From: Hyphomicrobium sp.
Lineage (GTDB): Bacteria; Pseudomonadota; Alphaproteobacteria; Rhizobiales; Hyphomicrobiaceae
DNA: 64,000 bases
Direction: 5' to 3'
NCBI GenBank assembly: GCA_002928955.1
Contig: PERT01000001.1
Span: forward strand, 147,932 to 211,931
A program made the position numbers and the translations under genes. Of this stretch, positions 33,824 through 43,829 are shown one piece after another (positions within the stretch are counted from its first letter, which is position 1; each line of letters begins with the position of its first letter). The notes below the pieces were generated by a model. It saw only the letters and a program-made list of their open reading frames with translations, had not been told where the DNA came from and made no database searches.

Positions 33824-35226
33824 GCAGCGAGATCGCAGCGCACGTGTGCCTGCCGGAGCCACGGTTGTCGTTCCATGCCGATCGCAAGTCGGATCATGAC
33901 ATCCATCCGCTGCGGGGCCTGCTGCGGTTCGGACCGCATTCCAAAGGCTTGGTACCTGATCCCATCCGCGTGGCAACCATTGCGCCTGTGGCCGAGGCGG
34001 AGCAGCTTTATGCGTTCATGCGAAGCTTGGCGGGAAAGTTTCAAGCAACCGAGCGCAAAGATTACCTGCCGGAGTGGCCGGGGTTCCAGACAGTGTTTGG
34101 AACGCGGGTGACGGGGGCGGCCGCCGGCTGCCACATTAAACTGGACGCGGCATTTGAGGGAGAGTTCGAGGCGTCGGAGAGGCCACACGCGGTGCTGGCC
34201 GAACGGCTGCTGCGCGCAATCCACGAGCTCGAGCGATCCCGGCAAGAATTCGACGTGATTTTCATCTGCATGCCGGCGAGCTGGTCGCGCGGCTTTGTGG
34301 GCAGGGACGACGACGATTTCGACCTGCATGATCATCTCAAGGCCGTGACGGCGGCGCGGCGTATCCCAATCCAGATCGTGCGCGAGGACCGTGCGCTCGC
34401 CTATCCCCACAAGGCGAGCGTGATGTGGAGGATCGGCCTAGCTCTCTATGCCAAAGCCGGTGGCGTGCCGTGGAAGCTTGCAGACGCGGAGCCGGAGACG
34501 GCGCATATCGGCATTTCCTACGCTGTGCGTCCGCCGAGTTCAGACAAGCCGCGCTTTGTGACCTGCTGTAGCCAGGTATTCGACGGCGAGGGCTCCGGGC
34601 TCGAATTTGTCGCGTACGATGCCCACGAGATAGAGATGCAACGGGAAAATCCGTTCCTGTCGCGCACGGAGATGTTCAAGGTGATGTCGCGGTCGCTCGA
34701 TCTCTACCGCCGCCGCCATGCCGGGAAGTCGCCGCGCCGGGTAATCGTGCACAAGTCGACCGAGTTCAAGCCGGACGAAATCGACGGCTGCATGGAGGCG
34801 TTTCATCTGTGCGAGGCGGTGGATCTGGTGCAGGTCGTCAGCGAGACGGGCTGGCGCGGTGCCCGCATCGAGGGACACCACAAGCCGGCCGGCTATCCAG
34901 TGTCGCGGGGCACGATTATCGGCCTCAGCGCCCGCGAGGCGCTGCTGTGGATGCACGGCGACGTATCGGGCATCAAGGACCGGGGCTCATACTTCCAGGG
35001 CGGGCGGAGCACGCCACGACCGATCAAGCTCGTCAGGCACGCCGGCCACGGCTCCTGGGACGATACGGCCGGGGCGGCGCTAGCGCTGTCCAAGATGAAC
35101 TGGAATAACGACGCGCTCTACGATCCGCTGCCGGTGACGATGGGCTATGCGCAAGTGCTGGCGCGCGTGATCAAGCGCATGAGCGGGCTCGGTAGTTCGC
35201 CATATCAGTTCCGTTATTTCATGTAG
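33820..35226 (+). CDS. Short prokaryotic Argonaute (MID-PIWI)
   Basis: This is a 468-aa protein of the short pAgo class, lacking N and PAZ domains. The MID part includes FDVIFICMPASWSRGF and IPIQIVREDRAL. The PIWI part includes GISYAVRPPSSDKPRF and RRVIVHKSTEFKPDEIDG. The catalytic DEDX tetrad is not apparent, as expected for short pAgos, which guide rather than cut. The ATG overlaps the SIR2-APAZ stop (ATGA), giving a 1:1 operon. Guide RNA-directed recognition of invader DNA would activate the SIR2 partner. Confidence 0.9.
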   Translation: MSSEIAAHVCLPEPRLSFHADRKSDHDIHPLRGLLRFGPHSKGLVPDPIRVATIAPVAEAEQLYAFMRSLAGKFQATERKDYLPEWPGFQTVFGTRVTGAAAGCHIKLDAAFEGEFEASERPHAVLAERLLRAIHELERSRQEFDVIFICMPASWSRGFVGRDDDDFDLHDHLKAVTAARRIPIQIVREDRALAYPHKASVMWRIGLALYAKAGGVPWKLADAEPETAHIGISYAVRPPSSDKPRFVTCCSQVFDGEGSGLEFVAYDAHEIEMQRENPFLSRTEMFKVMSRSLDLYRRRHAGKSPRRVIVHKSTEFKPDEIDGCMEAFHLCEAVDLVQVVSETGWRGARIEGHHKPAGYPVSRGTIIGLSAREALLWMHGDVSGIKDRGSYFQGGRSTPRPIKLVRHAGHGSWDDTAGAALALSKMNWNNDALYDPLPVTMGYAQVLARVIKRMSGLGSSPYQFRYFM

Positions 35227-35681
35227 CCCGCAAGCCAAACCCTCTACTTCTGGTCAACCTCCGATAGCGACCGTGGACGGTATCTCGATTCGAAGCCCAT
35301 AAGGCGCGCACAGATATTTCCGCTATTGTGAAGGGTTTCGGACGATGGCCCTCGCACGCGGCATCCCCTGGCACTGGGGCCGTCGTCGGAAAGCCTCCAG
35401 TGAAGGAACCCGCGGGGATGAGGGCGAGCCGGTGCCTCAGGGACTATGGCGATTGATGACTGCCGACTGTGGTCGGGCACGACGTTCGGCGGCCGGTTGC
35501 TCCGCGTCACGACCGGGCCCGGGCGTCGGACATGCGGTTTGAAAGGTCGGACTGCGGGCAATGTCATCGATCGAGCTTGGGTTTGCGTGCTCGGCTCGCG
35601 ATGATGGTCGAGAACCATCGACGCCGGTCGAGAACCAGCGAGCGTTTGGGTCGGCACTGCGACAGTAGTACCCGCTGGCGC
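35227..35681. other. Intergenic stretch between Argonaute and the IS91 remnant
   Basis: This is 455 bp with no supported gene. It probably contains the 3' terminus of the IS91-type element, but a diagnostic terminus could not be picked out by eye. Confidence 0.4.
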
Positions 35682-36617
35682 TCATGACGTGTCGATCCTG
35701 ATGCCGATGCGCGACGGCGATTCGTGGTGGCGAGGCAGGCTGCCGGCCTCGAAGCGCTCGATGACGTGCATGCGGCCACCGCAGCAGCGACATCGTGTCG
35801 GAAGAAGGTCACCGCCCTCGGTGGCCGACGGTTCCGCAGGTAGCCCTTCCGACGGCGGCGCCACGTCGAGCAGCTCACGCATTCGGGCGAGGTTGGCGGC
35901 CTTCACGCCGCTCGCGAGCAGGCCGTAGTGGCGGATGCGGTGAAAGCCCTTCGGCAGCACGTGCAACAGGAATCGGCGGATGAACTCGTGCGTGGGAAGC
36001 GTCATGGTCCTGTACCGGCCGGCGCCTTCGAGCCGGTAGTCCTTCACCTTGAACGTGACGCTTCGATCATCCGCGCTGATTAGACGGCGATTGGAGATCG
36101 CGACCCGATGCGTGTACCGCGACAGATAGGCGAGCACCGACTTCGGCCCTGCGAACGGACGCTTGGCGTAGACGAACCAGCGCGTCTTCTTGGCCGGCGC
36201 CAGATATGCGGCGAACGCTCCGGCGTCAGCGAGGTGCGCGTGGGTGCCGTAGAAGCTCAACAGGCCATCTGCGTGCGCCGCCGTCAGCCGCTCGATCATG
36301 AGCCGCCGGAACAATCGCGACAGCACCATGACGGCCAGCAGGAAGTTGGGCCGCTTGGCGACCCAGCCTGATCCATCGAGAGCGATCCCCCCGCCTGGCA
36401 CGATCATGTGGACGTGCGGATGATGCGTCATCGCCGAGCCCCACGTGTGCAGCACCGACGTGATCGCGATCCGCGCCCCCAGATGCCTCGGGTCGGCGGC
36501 GATCGTCGTCATCGTCTCGGCCGAGACCTTGAACAAGAGATCGTAGATCACAGCCTTGTTCTGGTAGGCGACGTCGGCGATCGTGGAGGGCAGCGTGAAC
36601 ACGACATGGAAGTACGG
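35682..36617 (-). pseudogene. IS91-family transposase, C-terminal part (interrupted by IS21)
   Basis: About 312 residues starting FHVVFTLPSTIADVAYQNKA. The Y2 rolling-circle transposase core is visible (HPHVHMIVPGGGIALDG; VLAYLSRYTHRVAISNRRL). The 5' part lies at 39112-39402 on the other side of the IS21 insertion. When the IS21 and one 6-bp target duplication are removed, the frame reads LLPVPY-FHVVF without a break, so the gene was intact before insertion. Confidence 0.85.
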
Positions 36618-36750
36618 TGTCAATCGGCGTCGAACTTTGACCCCGTATCGAACTGCAATGTTGACCCCTTCCGTCCGTCGTCGTTGCGCCGGCCGAGACC
36701 GGAGCTGCGGAGCGTAGCGGAGCAGTGGAGGGCTTGGCCGGCGGGCGCGG

Positions 36751-37479
36751 TCAGGAGCGGTGCTTGAGGCGCCAGCTGTCGTTGCCGGTCTCGACGATGT
36801 CGCAGTGGTGCGTGAGGCGGTCGAGCAGCGCCGTCGTCATCTTGGCGTCTCCGAACACCTGCGGCCACTCGGCGAAGGCGAGATTGGTCGTGACGATGAT
36901 CGAGGTGCGTTCGTAGAGGCGGCTGATCAGGTGGAACAGCAGCTGGCCGCCGGACTGGGCGAACGGCAGGTAGCCGAGTTCGTCGAGCACGAGCAGGTCG
37001 ACGCGAGCGATGCCGTCGGCGATACGTCCGCCGCGCCCGAGCTTCATCTCGGCTTCGAGCTTGTTGACGAGGTCGACGGCATTGAAGAAGCGCGCCTTGC
37101 GCCCGGTCCGGATCACGCTGCGTGCGATGCCGATGGCGATGTGGCTCTTGCCCGTGCCGGTGCCGCCGATGAGGACCACGTTCCGCTGTTCGTCGAGGAA
37201 GCCGCCGGAGGCGAGCTGCTCGACCAGCTCACCGTTGATCGGGGTGCCAGCGAAGTCGAGGTCCGCCAGTTCCTTCGCCAGCGGCAGCTTGGCGATGCCC
37301 ATCTGATAGTTGATTGAGCGCGCCTGCTTGGCCGCGATCTCCGCCTTTAGCAACGCGCCGATCACCTTCTCGATGCCATGCTGGCGCTTGACGCCGACCG
37401 AGACGATCTCGTCGTAGGCCGCGCGCATGCCGGCGAGCTGAAGCTGCCCCATCATGTCGAGGATCTCAGAGCGCTCCAC
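36751..37479 (-). CDS. istB: IS21 helper ATPase IstB
   Basis: This is a 242-aa AAA+ ATPase of the IstB/DnaC type. The Walker A is in [20 protein letters not shown] and the Walker B in [19 protein letters not shown]. It assists IstA in transposition by remodelling target DNA. Its start overlaps the end of istA by 14 bp, as is usual in IS21. The family length is normal, so it is probably functional. Confidence 0.92.
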   Translation of the reverse strand: MERSEILDMMGQLQLAGMRAAYDEIVSVGVKRQHGIEKVIGALLKAEIAAKQARSINYQMGIAKLPLAKELADLDFAGTPINGELVEQLASGGFLDEQRNVVLIGGTGTGKSHIAIGIARSVIRTGRKARFFNAVDLVNKLEAEMKLGRGGRIADGIARVDLLVLDELGYLPFAQSGGQLLFHLISRLYERTSIIVTTNLAFAEWPQVFGDAKMTTALLDRLTHHCDIVETGNDSWRLKHRS

Positions 37480-38995
37480 AGCCGGCCTCCATCACCAGCG
37501 TTGTCCTGAGTGCATCGTAGCGGCCGCAATCGGCACGTGGCGGCTGCGTGAGCGCCAGTCGTTCCGGCGGTTCGATCGTCGCTGCCGTCTCCGGCTGCGT
37601 GCGCCGCGCGAGAGCGTTGAGGATCACGTCGGCGCTGGCGATGCCGGCGTCGAGCGCTTCGGCACATGCGGCCTCGACCGCTGGAAGGCCGTCGGTCAGC
37701 ACGGCGGTGAGGATCTTGACCATCTGACGATCACCGTCGGCACTGCCAGTGAGCTTCCGGCGCACCTTCTCGATCGATGACGGCAAGGGCCAGTCCTTGA
37801 ACGGCGCGCCATTCCTCAATGCGCCGGGCTTTCTCGCCAGCACCGGCACGTAGTGCCAGGGATCGTAGGCGACCTGGTTGCGACCGAACCGGCGGGCGTG
37901 CTCACCCACGACGCGACCGTCCTGCTTGATGACTATTGCGTCGGCGTAGGCGTGCACGTCGACGGGACGGCCGACGGCGGATGACGCAACCGAGTACTTG
38001 TTGTTGTCGCAGCGCACGAGGCACGTCTTCGAGACAGACGCGCTCACGGCGTGGAAGCCGTCGAAGGCACCGCGATACGGCATCAGCAGCGGCCGTTCCG
38101 CCTCGAACATCTCAAAGACGGTTCGCTCCTTCTCGATCGGATGCGGATGCGTCTGTGCCAGCACGATGCAGCGATCGCAGAGCCAGGCATTCAGCTCCGC
38201 GTAGCTCTTGAACTTCAGCCGCGGCGAGAAGAAGCGCTTCCTCACGAAGCCGACCTGGTTCTCGACCTGCCCTTTCTCCCAGCCTGCTGCCGGTGTGCAC
38301 GCCGTCGGCTCGATCAGGTGATGGCTCATGAGCCGGCTGAAGCGAGGATTGAACGCTCGGTCCTTGCCGATGAAGACGGCCTCGACCGCCGTCTTCATGT
38401 TGTCGTAGATGCCGCGCTTCGGTGTGCCCTTGAAGAACTGGAACGCTCTCTCGTGCGCGTCGAACACCATCTCCTGGCTCTCACGCGGATAGGCGCGCAC
38501 GAACAACATGCGGCTGTGGCAGAGCCTCACCTGCGCCACCTTCACAAAAGTCGTCACGCCGCCGATGACGACGCACTCGTGGCTCCAGTCGAACTGATAC
38601 GCCTCAGCGGGCGCGAAGCTCAGCGGCACGCAGGCTTCCGCCGTCCGCTCGCCCTCGCGTTCCGCCCAGCTCCGCGCATAGCGGCGGACGTTGTCGTAGC
38701 CGCCCCGGTAGCCCGCGATCCGCAGCTCCTCGAAGATCCGCTGGTAGGTCAGCCGCTCGCGCTTCGGCCGCTTCACGTTGGCCGCCAGCATCTCGTCGAG
38801 CGTCCTCACATAGGGCCCGAGCTGCGGCATCGGCTGCTCGCGCCGCTCGTATCGTCGCTCGGTCTCGGTCTCCGTCCGCACGATCGAACGCACGGTGTTC
38901 CTCGCGAGCCGCAGCTCGCGTGCGATCGCCTTGATCGACTTCTTCTGAACGAAATGCGCGCGCCGCACCCTCGCGATCGTATCCACCGAGATCAT
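37466..38995 (-). CDS. istA: IS21 transposase IstA
   Basis: This is a 509-aa DDE transposase. The N-terminal HTH region ([20 protein letters not shown]) is followed by the RNase H-like core with [14 protein letters not shown] (first Asp), [20 protein letters not shown] (second Asp) and [18 protein letters not shown] (Glu). The C-terminal barrel-like region carries [20 protein letters not shown]. The ATG at 38995 is preferred to an upstream GTG. The protein appears full length. Confidence 0.92.
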   Translation of the reverse strand: MISVDTIARVRRAHFVQKKSIKAIARELRLARNTVRSIVRTETETERRYERREQPMPQLGPYVRTLDEMLAANVKRPKRERLTYQRIFEELRIAGYRGGYDNVRRYARSWAEREGERTAEACVPLSFAPAEAYQFDWSHECVVIGGVTTFVKVAQVRLCHSRMLFVRAYPRESQEMVFDAHERAFQFFKGTPKRGIYDNMKTAVEAVFIGKDRAFNPRFSRLMSHHLIEPTACTPAAGWEKGQVENQVGFVRKRFFSPRLKFKSYAELNAWLCDRCIVLAQTHPHPIEKERTVFEMFEAERPLLMPYRGAFDGFHAVSASVSKTCLVRCDNNKYSVASSAVGRPVDVHAYADAIVIKQDGRVVGEHARRFGRNQVAYDPWHYVPVLARKPGALRNGAPFKDWPLPSSIEKVRRKLTGSADGDRQMVKILTAVLTDGLPAVEAACAEALDAGIASADVILNALARRTQPETAATIEPPERLALTQPPRADCGRYDALRTTLVMEAGCGAL

Positions 38996-39111
38996 CCCCC
39001 GCTCCCGTGCCGACGCACGCACAGGAGGCCATGTTCACCGCAACACGGGTGGGGTCAAAATTGCGCGCCGATCACCCCGCAACAGGGGTCAAAATTGCAT
39101 GCCGGTTCACA

Positions 39112-39402
39112 GTACGGAACGGGCAGCAACTCCTCCGCCCGCGCCTCCATCCACTCCCGCGCCGCCGCGCCCTGGCACTTCGGGCAGTGCCGGTTGCGGC
39201 AGCTGTTGTAGGCGATGGTCGTGTACCCGCACGCGGCGTTCTCACAGCGCGCAACATGCCCGCCGAGGGCCGCCGTGCGGCAGCTCTCGATCGCGCTGAT
39301 CACCTTCAGTTGCCCGAGACCCAGGTGGCCTGCGTTGGCGTCACGCCACGCGGAGCCGAGGTCGCGGAGGATGTCCGCGACCTCGAGAGCAGGACGAGCC
39401 AT
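39112..39402 (-). pseudogene. IS91-family transposase, N-terminal part
   Basis: This is the 97-residue N-terminal zinc-binding region, with CENAACGYTTIAYNSCRNRH CPKC-type cysteines, ending ELLPVPY at the IS21 junction. It joins in frame to 35682-36617. The ATG at 39402 lies 9 bp from the stop of the tyrosine recombinase remnant. Confidence 0.82.
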
Positions 39403-39411
39403 GTTCCGCCG

Positions 39412-39840
39412 CTATGCCGGCGGCAGGTTGTCCAGAGGCGGCGCCTCATCTGGCGGCGCGTCGAGAGGTATGAGCCGGTCGATCGGGCTCATCACGCGAC
39501 GAATGACGTTGGTCGCCACCTGCGTGTAGCGGGCGGTCGTGTCCAACTGTGCGTGGCCGAGTAGCACCTGGATGACGCGCACGTCGATGTTGTTCTCGAG
39601 CAGGTTTGTTGCAAAGGAATGCCTGAGCGTGTGCGGTGCGACCCACTTTGGAAGGCCGGCGCGCTTGGCGGCGCCTTGGCAGATGCGATGGAACTGGCGC
39701 GTCGTCATCGGACCGATCCTGTCCCGACCGGGAAACAGGAAGATGCTGGGCCGAGCGATGCGGTACTAGTCGCGCAACGCTTCGAGGAGGGTCGGCGAGA
39801 GCATGACGTACCGGTCCTTGCCGCCCTTGTCCGCCTTCAA
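39412..39840 (-). pseudogene. Tyrosine recombinase (XerD-like) remnant
   Basis: The C-terminal catalytic part is intact: WVAPHTLRHSFATNLLENNI (HxxR) and VIQVLLGHAQLDTTARYTQV (His and nucleophilic Tyr). Upstream, the same frame reads GLKADKGGKDRYVMLSPTLL but is interrupted by a TAG at 39766-39768 and ends at a further stop near 39840. The N-terminal arm-binding domain is missing. IS91-type elements in rhizobia often carry such a recombinase next to the transposase. Confidence 0.72.
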
Positions 39841-40168
39841 TCCGATTCAGTGTCCGGCATTCGCCGGAATGCGCATGTCGCGCTCGCAGCGAGGTTCGAA
39901 GGCCCGGCGATGGGACCGCCCGAAGCGGCCAAGGAGCCTGTGCAGGTCGAAGAATCTGGCCGCCCCCTTCGAATCGGGGGGGGGCTGGCAGGACGCCGAG
40001 AGACGCCGCCGAATGCTGACCCTGCACACGGTGGGGAGCGTTTTGACCCTGAAGCTGGCACGCGGTCTGCAGCCGTCGACAGCAACAATCTGGTTCTGTC
40101 CCATTCTGATGTGTCCAGGGGTCGGAAGGATGCTGCTGTCCAGTGAACTTCGGGAAAGAAGGAACGCG
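39841..40168. other. Remnant-rich stretch without a supported gene
   Basis: This is 328 bp upstream of the recombinase remnant. It contains a run of ten G residues near 39976-39985 and short frames resembling degraded transposon sequence. No gene could be supported. Confidence 0.35.
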
Positions 40169-40585
40169 ATGGTCGATGGTTGCGGCACCGCCAGGGGCGA
40201 CTTTGGAGCTGACAAGTCCGATGAAGGAGCCGGGATCGACTCGACTGCCGTGACGCGGATCATAATCGCCGTATCGTCACGATCTGACCCGTCGTCTGCC
40301 GGACGCGGCTGCAGGTACGATGTCCATCTTGAACCCGGCGAGCTGCTGCTCGGCAAGAGCGATGAGCCGATCTACGACGCCTGCCGGCAACTCGCTGCCC
40401 GCGGCGTAACCGGGCGCCTCGAAGTCTGGCGCTCCGGCAAGCGTCACGCCGACGTCATCGTGCGCGACATCGTCCGCGCCGCCGGTTGGACGATCGAGGA
40501 AACGGCAAAGGTCGGTCCGCGCCTCAGAAGGCACCGTCCCATGACGGCCACGGCCTTTTCCGGGCGGTACGCGATCGCGGCCTGA
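40169..40585 (+). CDS. Hypothetical protein
   Basis: This is a 138-aa protein starting MVDGCGTARGDFGADKSDEG. The central YDVHLEPGELLLGKSDEPIY, DACRQLAARGVTGRLEVWRS and GKRHADVIVRDIVRAAGWTI look like genuine conserved protein sequence. The family was not recognised. GGGAAAGAAGGAAC precedes the ATG. The longer frame to 39803 is not supported. Confidence 0.5.
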   Translation: MVDGCGTARGDFGADKSDEGAGIDSTAVTRIIIAVSSRSDPSSAGRGCRYDVHLEPGELLLGKSDEPIYDACRQLAARGVTGRLEVWRSGKRHADVIVRDIVRAAGWTIEETAKVGPRLRRHRPMTATAFSGRYAIAA

Positions 40586-40822
40586 GCACCCGGCAATCTG
40601 GATGGTGCGCACGTGGTGGACGGGAAGTCCTGACCAGCATCGCCGACTTTCGCCTCCTGCGCTGCGCGGGTGATCCCGTCAAACAGAGGCGAGACTTCGC
40701 CTTGGACCATGGCCAGAATGTTTTGTGGCTCCGGCCGGTCATATTTGCCGCCTTACCGGCGGAGTAGCAGCCGTCATCGGCGCGCATCTGGCAGAGACGC
40801 TACCGCGACGCGCTCACCTTGG

Positions 40823-42004
40823 TCACTCGACCTCCTCCTCCTCGTCCGGAGGAACCCAGGGCGCGGGCGGCGGCGCGTCCGGGTCCGGCGGCCATGTCTC
40901 GCCCGCGGGCGGGCCGAACTCGGCGGCAGGGTCGTCCTGGAGCCGGCGCTGGTAGTCCTCGCACCAGCGCGAATAGCGCTCAAACTCCTCCGCGGTGATC
41001 TCGCGCGCTGGCGCGGCCGGATGATGCTTGCCGACACCGAACAGCTCGTACGCCATGATGACGCTCTCCGGAACCATGCCGAACCATTTGGCAGGGAAGC
41101 CCCACTCGTCGTCCGGGCCGCCGAAGCAGCCGCCGCGGGCCTCATCTTCGTTCATGTGCTCGAACGGCGCCTGCTGGTACTGGGCGCCGAAATTGTAGGC
41201 GCCGATGTCGAGCATGCGATCGAAGAGCTGTTGTCGACCCTCGATATGGGGAGCCAAGGCGTGGCCCTTCTCGCGGACGTAGGCGCGGCCGTTCGAGAGC
41301 GCCCACTTCTCCTCTGAAGTGGCGATCGCCGGCATGTTGAGGTGAACCCAAGGCTGCTCCCCGCCGAGCAGATGACCGGCGAGGTCGTCAACGTGCAGCC
41401 GCTGCATCACGACAATGACGGCGCCGGTCTCCTTGTTGTTGAGCCGCTGTATCACCTCGGCATCGAACCACGTCTTGACCGCTTTGCGGCGCCTGGTGTC
41501 GTGGACGTGCGCGGGCGCGATCGGATCGTCGACCACGATCAGGTCGGCGCCGCGGCCGATCAGCGTGCCACCGACCGTGGCGGCAATGCGCCGGCCGCCA
41601 TGGGGCGAGCGCAGATCGCCGGGTCGGCCCTCGAGCTTCAGATGCGGGAAGAGCGCGCGGCAGCGCGGAGCAGCCACCAGCGTCCTGGTCGCGGTCTCGA
41701 AGTCGGCTGCAAGCTCTCTGGTTCCCGCGACCGACATGATCTGGCGGGTCGGATCCTTGCCGAGCAGCCAGGTCGGCAGGGCAATCGAGGCCGAGAACGA
41801 CTTCAGGCTGCGCGGGGGCATGTTGATGATGAGGCGCGTGATCTCGCCGCGGGCGATGCGGTCGAGATGGTCGGCGAGAATATCGATATGCGTCGCCTCG
41901 ACGAGACGCTGGCCGGGGTGCAGCTCGTGGAACGCGAAGCGCAGGAAGGCGGGGAAGTGCGTGCGGTAGAGCGCGGCGATCTGCTCAGCTGTTGCCATGG
42001 TCAT
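40823..42004 (-). CDS. Terminase large subunit-like ATPase lacking the nuclease domain
   Basis: This is a 393-aa protein. The ATPase part is typical of phage TerL: LIINMPPRSLKSFSASIALP (P-loop variant), GRGADLIVVDDPIAP (Walker B) and YNFGAQYQQAPFEH. After about residue 280 the RNase H-like nuclease is absent. It is replaced by a charged helix and a Pro/Asp/Glu-rich tail (ETWPPDPDAPPPAPWVPPDE). The ATG at 42004 overlaps the end of the DUF5681 gene. It may be a remnant, or a terminase that depends on a separate nuclease. Confidence 0.78.
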   Translation of the reverse strand: MTMATAEQIAALYRTHFPAFLRFAFHELHPGQRLVEATHIDILADHLDRIARGEITRLIINMPPRSLKSFSASIALPTWLLGKDPTRQIMSVAGTRELAADFETATRTLVAAPRCRALFPHLKLEGRPGDLRSPHGGRRIAATVGGTLIGRGADLIVVDDPIAPAHVHDTRRRKAVKTWFDAEVIQRLNNKETGAVIVVMQRLHVDDLAGHLLGGEQPWVHLNMPAIATSEEKWALSNGRAYVREKGHALAPHIEGRQQLFDRMLDIGAYNFGAQYQQAPFEHMNEDEARGGCFGGPDDEWGFPAKWFGMVPESVIMAYELFGVGKHHPAAPAREITAEEFERYSRWCEDYQRRLQDDPAAEFGPPAGETWPPDPDAPPPAPWVPPDEEEEVE

Positions 42005-42380
42005 CCACCTTGTCGTTGGGGCCGAGGAAAGCCGCGAGCAGCGCGGCATCGTCGGCATCTGTTGCGGCAAATGGCTCGACCTCGCGGTGCTTCTCAAGGT
42101 GAGCGAGCACGAACTGCGACGCCTTGGCGTCACCCTTGATGGCGCGGTTGACGAGCTGTTTGATGATCGCCTCGCGCTTGGTGATGCGCTTCTCGCGGCC
42201 GGCCTCCTGGACCGGAATCGTCGTATCAAGCTCGGCCTGGATCAGCTTGTGCAGCTCCTTCGACTTCCGCGGCCGGCCTTTTGCGTTGCCGCTTTGGCCC
42301 GGCTTGTACTGCGTGTGCTTCGGAGGCCGGCCGTAACCGACCTCGTAGTCGTCCTCGGGCTTGTCATCGTCGTCGCGCAT
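41985..42380 (-). CDS. DUF5681 protein, probable small terminase-like subunit
   Basis: This is a 131-aa protein. The N-terminal GYGRPPKHTQYKPGQSGNAK, followed by GRPRKSKELHKLI, is the DUF5681 signature. Its neighbours are usually terminase large subunits, and this one overlaps the TerL start by 20 bp. Its ATG overlaps the stop of the methyltransferase gene. It likely contributes DNA recognition for packaging. Confidence 0.8.
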   Translation of the reverse strand: MRDDDDKPEDDYEVGYGRPPKHTQYKPGQSGNAKGRPRKSKELHKLIQAELDTTIPVQEAGREKRITKREAIIKQLVNRAIKGDAKASQFVLAHLEKHREVEPFAATDADDAALLAAFLGPNDKVDDHGNS

Positions 42381-43717
42381 CAGGCGGCCTCCTCGGCAGC
42401 GGCCTCGGCACGGCGCAGGGCGGCGACCTCGTCGAACGACTTGCCGGTGGCCTCGAGCACGGCGCCAAGACCGCAGACCTTGGCGAGGCGGCGGACGATG
42501 ACGTCGCAGTAGGCCGGATCGATCTCGATCGCGGCGCCGCGACGGCCGGTCCGCTCGGCGGCGACCAGCGTCGTCCCTGAGCCACCGAAGGCATCGAGGA
42601 TCAGCCCCTTGCGCTTCGAGCAGTCGAGGATCGCGTCGGCGACCAGCGCGACCGGCTTCACGGTCGGGTGCATGGCGAGGTCGTCGTCGCGGGTTGCACC
42701 GAACGCGTTGGCACCAGCATAGCTCCAGACATTGGTCCGGTAGCGGCCGTGCTTGCCGAGCTCGACGTTGTTGATGTGTGGAGCGCGACCAGACTTGAAG
42801 ACGAACACCAGCTCGTGCTGCGACCGGTAGAGCGAGCCCATGCCGCCGTTCGACTTCGCCCACACGCAGAGGTTCTTCAGCTCCGAGTAGGTGCCGCGCG
42901 CCGCCGCGAGTACCTCACCCTGGTGCCTCCAGTCCATGCAGACGAAGTGGATCGCGCCGTCGACCGCGTGGCCGGCGAGGTTGGCGAAGATGCGCGCGAG
43001 GAAGCGCGTGAACTCGTCCTCGCTCATCTCGCCCGAGGCGAACGCGAACTCGCGGTGCTTCGCGGCGCCGAGGCCGGAGACGTGGCCGTCGATCTTCACG
43101 TTGTAGGGCGGGTCGGTGAAGATCATCTGTGCCTTCTCGCCGGCGAGCAGTCGGGCATAGGTCTCAGGAGCGAGAGCATCCCCGCAAATCAGTCGGTGGC
43201 GGCCGATCTGCCAGATATCGCCGGTGCGCGTGACCGAGGGGCCGGCAGCGACCTCGGGAACCGCGTCGGCCGGGTCGGCCTTGGTCTCGGCAACCTGGCC
43301 GGCGCCGAGCAGCAGATCGACCTCCGCCATCTCGAAGCCGGTCAGCGTTACGTCGAAGTCGACGTCGATCGCGGTCAGGTGCTGCAGCTCGATGGCCAGG
43401 ATCTCGCGGTCCCAGCCGGCCTTTTCGGCGAGGCGGTTGTCGGCGAGGATGTAGGCGCGCTTCTGCGCCTCGGTCAGGTGCTCGAGCCGCACACAGGGCA
43501 CGGTGTCGAGGCCGAGCTTCTTGGCGGCTTCAACGCGGCCGTGACCGGCGATGATCTCGCCGTCGCGGTCGATCAGGACGGGATTGTTGAAGCCGAACTC
43601 GCGGATGCTGGCCGCAATCTGCGCGATCTGCTTCGGGCTGTGGGTGCGGGCATTGCGGGCATAAGGCCGCAAGGCCGACAGGGGGAGTTGCTCGATGACG
43701 AGCGAGGGCTTGGACAT
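42380..43717 (-). CDS. ParB-like nuclease domain fused to N4/N6 DNA methyltransferase
   Basis: This is a 445-aa protein. The ParB/Srx-like domain spans about residues 1-100 (GFNNPVLIDRDGEIIAGHGR). The methyltransferase has motif IV in IFTDPPYNVKIDG and motif I in ILDAFGGSGTTLVAAERTGR, the beta-class order. GGAGG lies 9 nt before the ATG at 43717. Such fusions are standard prophage genes upstream of the terminase and protect phage DNA or regulate packaging. No cognate restriction nuclease is adjacent. Confidence 0.88.
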   Translation of the reverse strand: MSKPSLVIEQLPLSALRPYARNARTHSPKQIAQIAASIREFGFNNPVLIDRDGEIIAGHGRVEAAKKLGLDTVPCVRLEHLTEAQKRAYILADNRLAEKAGWDREILAIELQHLTAIDVDFDVTLTGFEMAEVDLLLGAGQVAETKADPADAVPEVAAGPSVTRTGDIWQIGRHRLICGDALAPETYARLLAGEKAQMIFTDPPYNVKIDGHVSGLGAAKHREFAFASGEMSEDEFTRFLARIFANLAGHAVDGAIHFVCMDWRHQGEVLAAARGTYSELKNLCVWAKSNGGMGSLYRSQHELVFVFKSGRAPHINNVELGKHGRYRTNVWSYAGANAFGATRDDDLAMHPTVKPVALVADAILDCSKRKGLILDAFGGSGTTLVAAERTGRRGAAIEIDPAYCDVIVRRLAKVCGLGAVLEATGKSFDEVAALRRAEAAAEEAA

Positions 43718-43829
43718 CGGTTGAACCTCCTTGAATAGAGTCCAACCGGCGACCTGGGGGCGGGCCCCGATCGCTCCTTTCACTGGAAAGACAAATGGAT
43801 TTTGTGAAGGTCCGTGCGCCCTTCGCGGG

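Larger units (their letters stand above)
36618..39111 (-). mobile_element. IS21-family insertion sequence, complete, with 6-bp target duplication
   Basis: The element spans 2494 bp and carries istA and istB. The ends TGTCAATCGGC (left) and, on the complementary strand, TGTGAACCGGC (right) are imperfect inverted repeats that both continue to TTTGACCCC, with further TTGACCCC copies inside each end, as in other IS21 elements. GTACGG flanks it on both sides (36612-36617 and 39112-39117). It interrupts the IS91 transposase gene. Confidence 0.88.

Noticed and set aside
39976..39985. Run of ten G residues
   Set aside because: Probably a decayed or error-prone tract in transposon-derived sequence. 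No feature could be tied to it.
42668..43738. 356-aa plus-strand frame over the ParB-methyltransferase gene
   Set aside because: Antisense shadow of a well-recognised methyltransferase.
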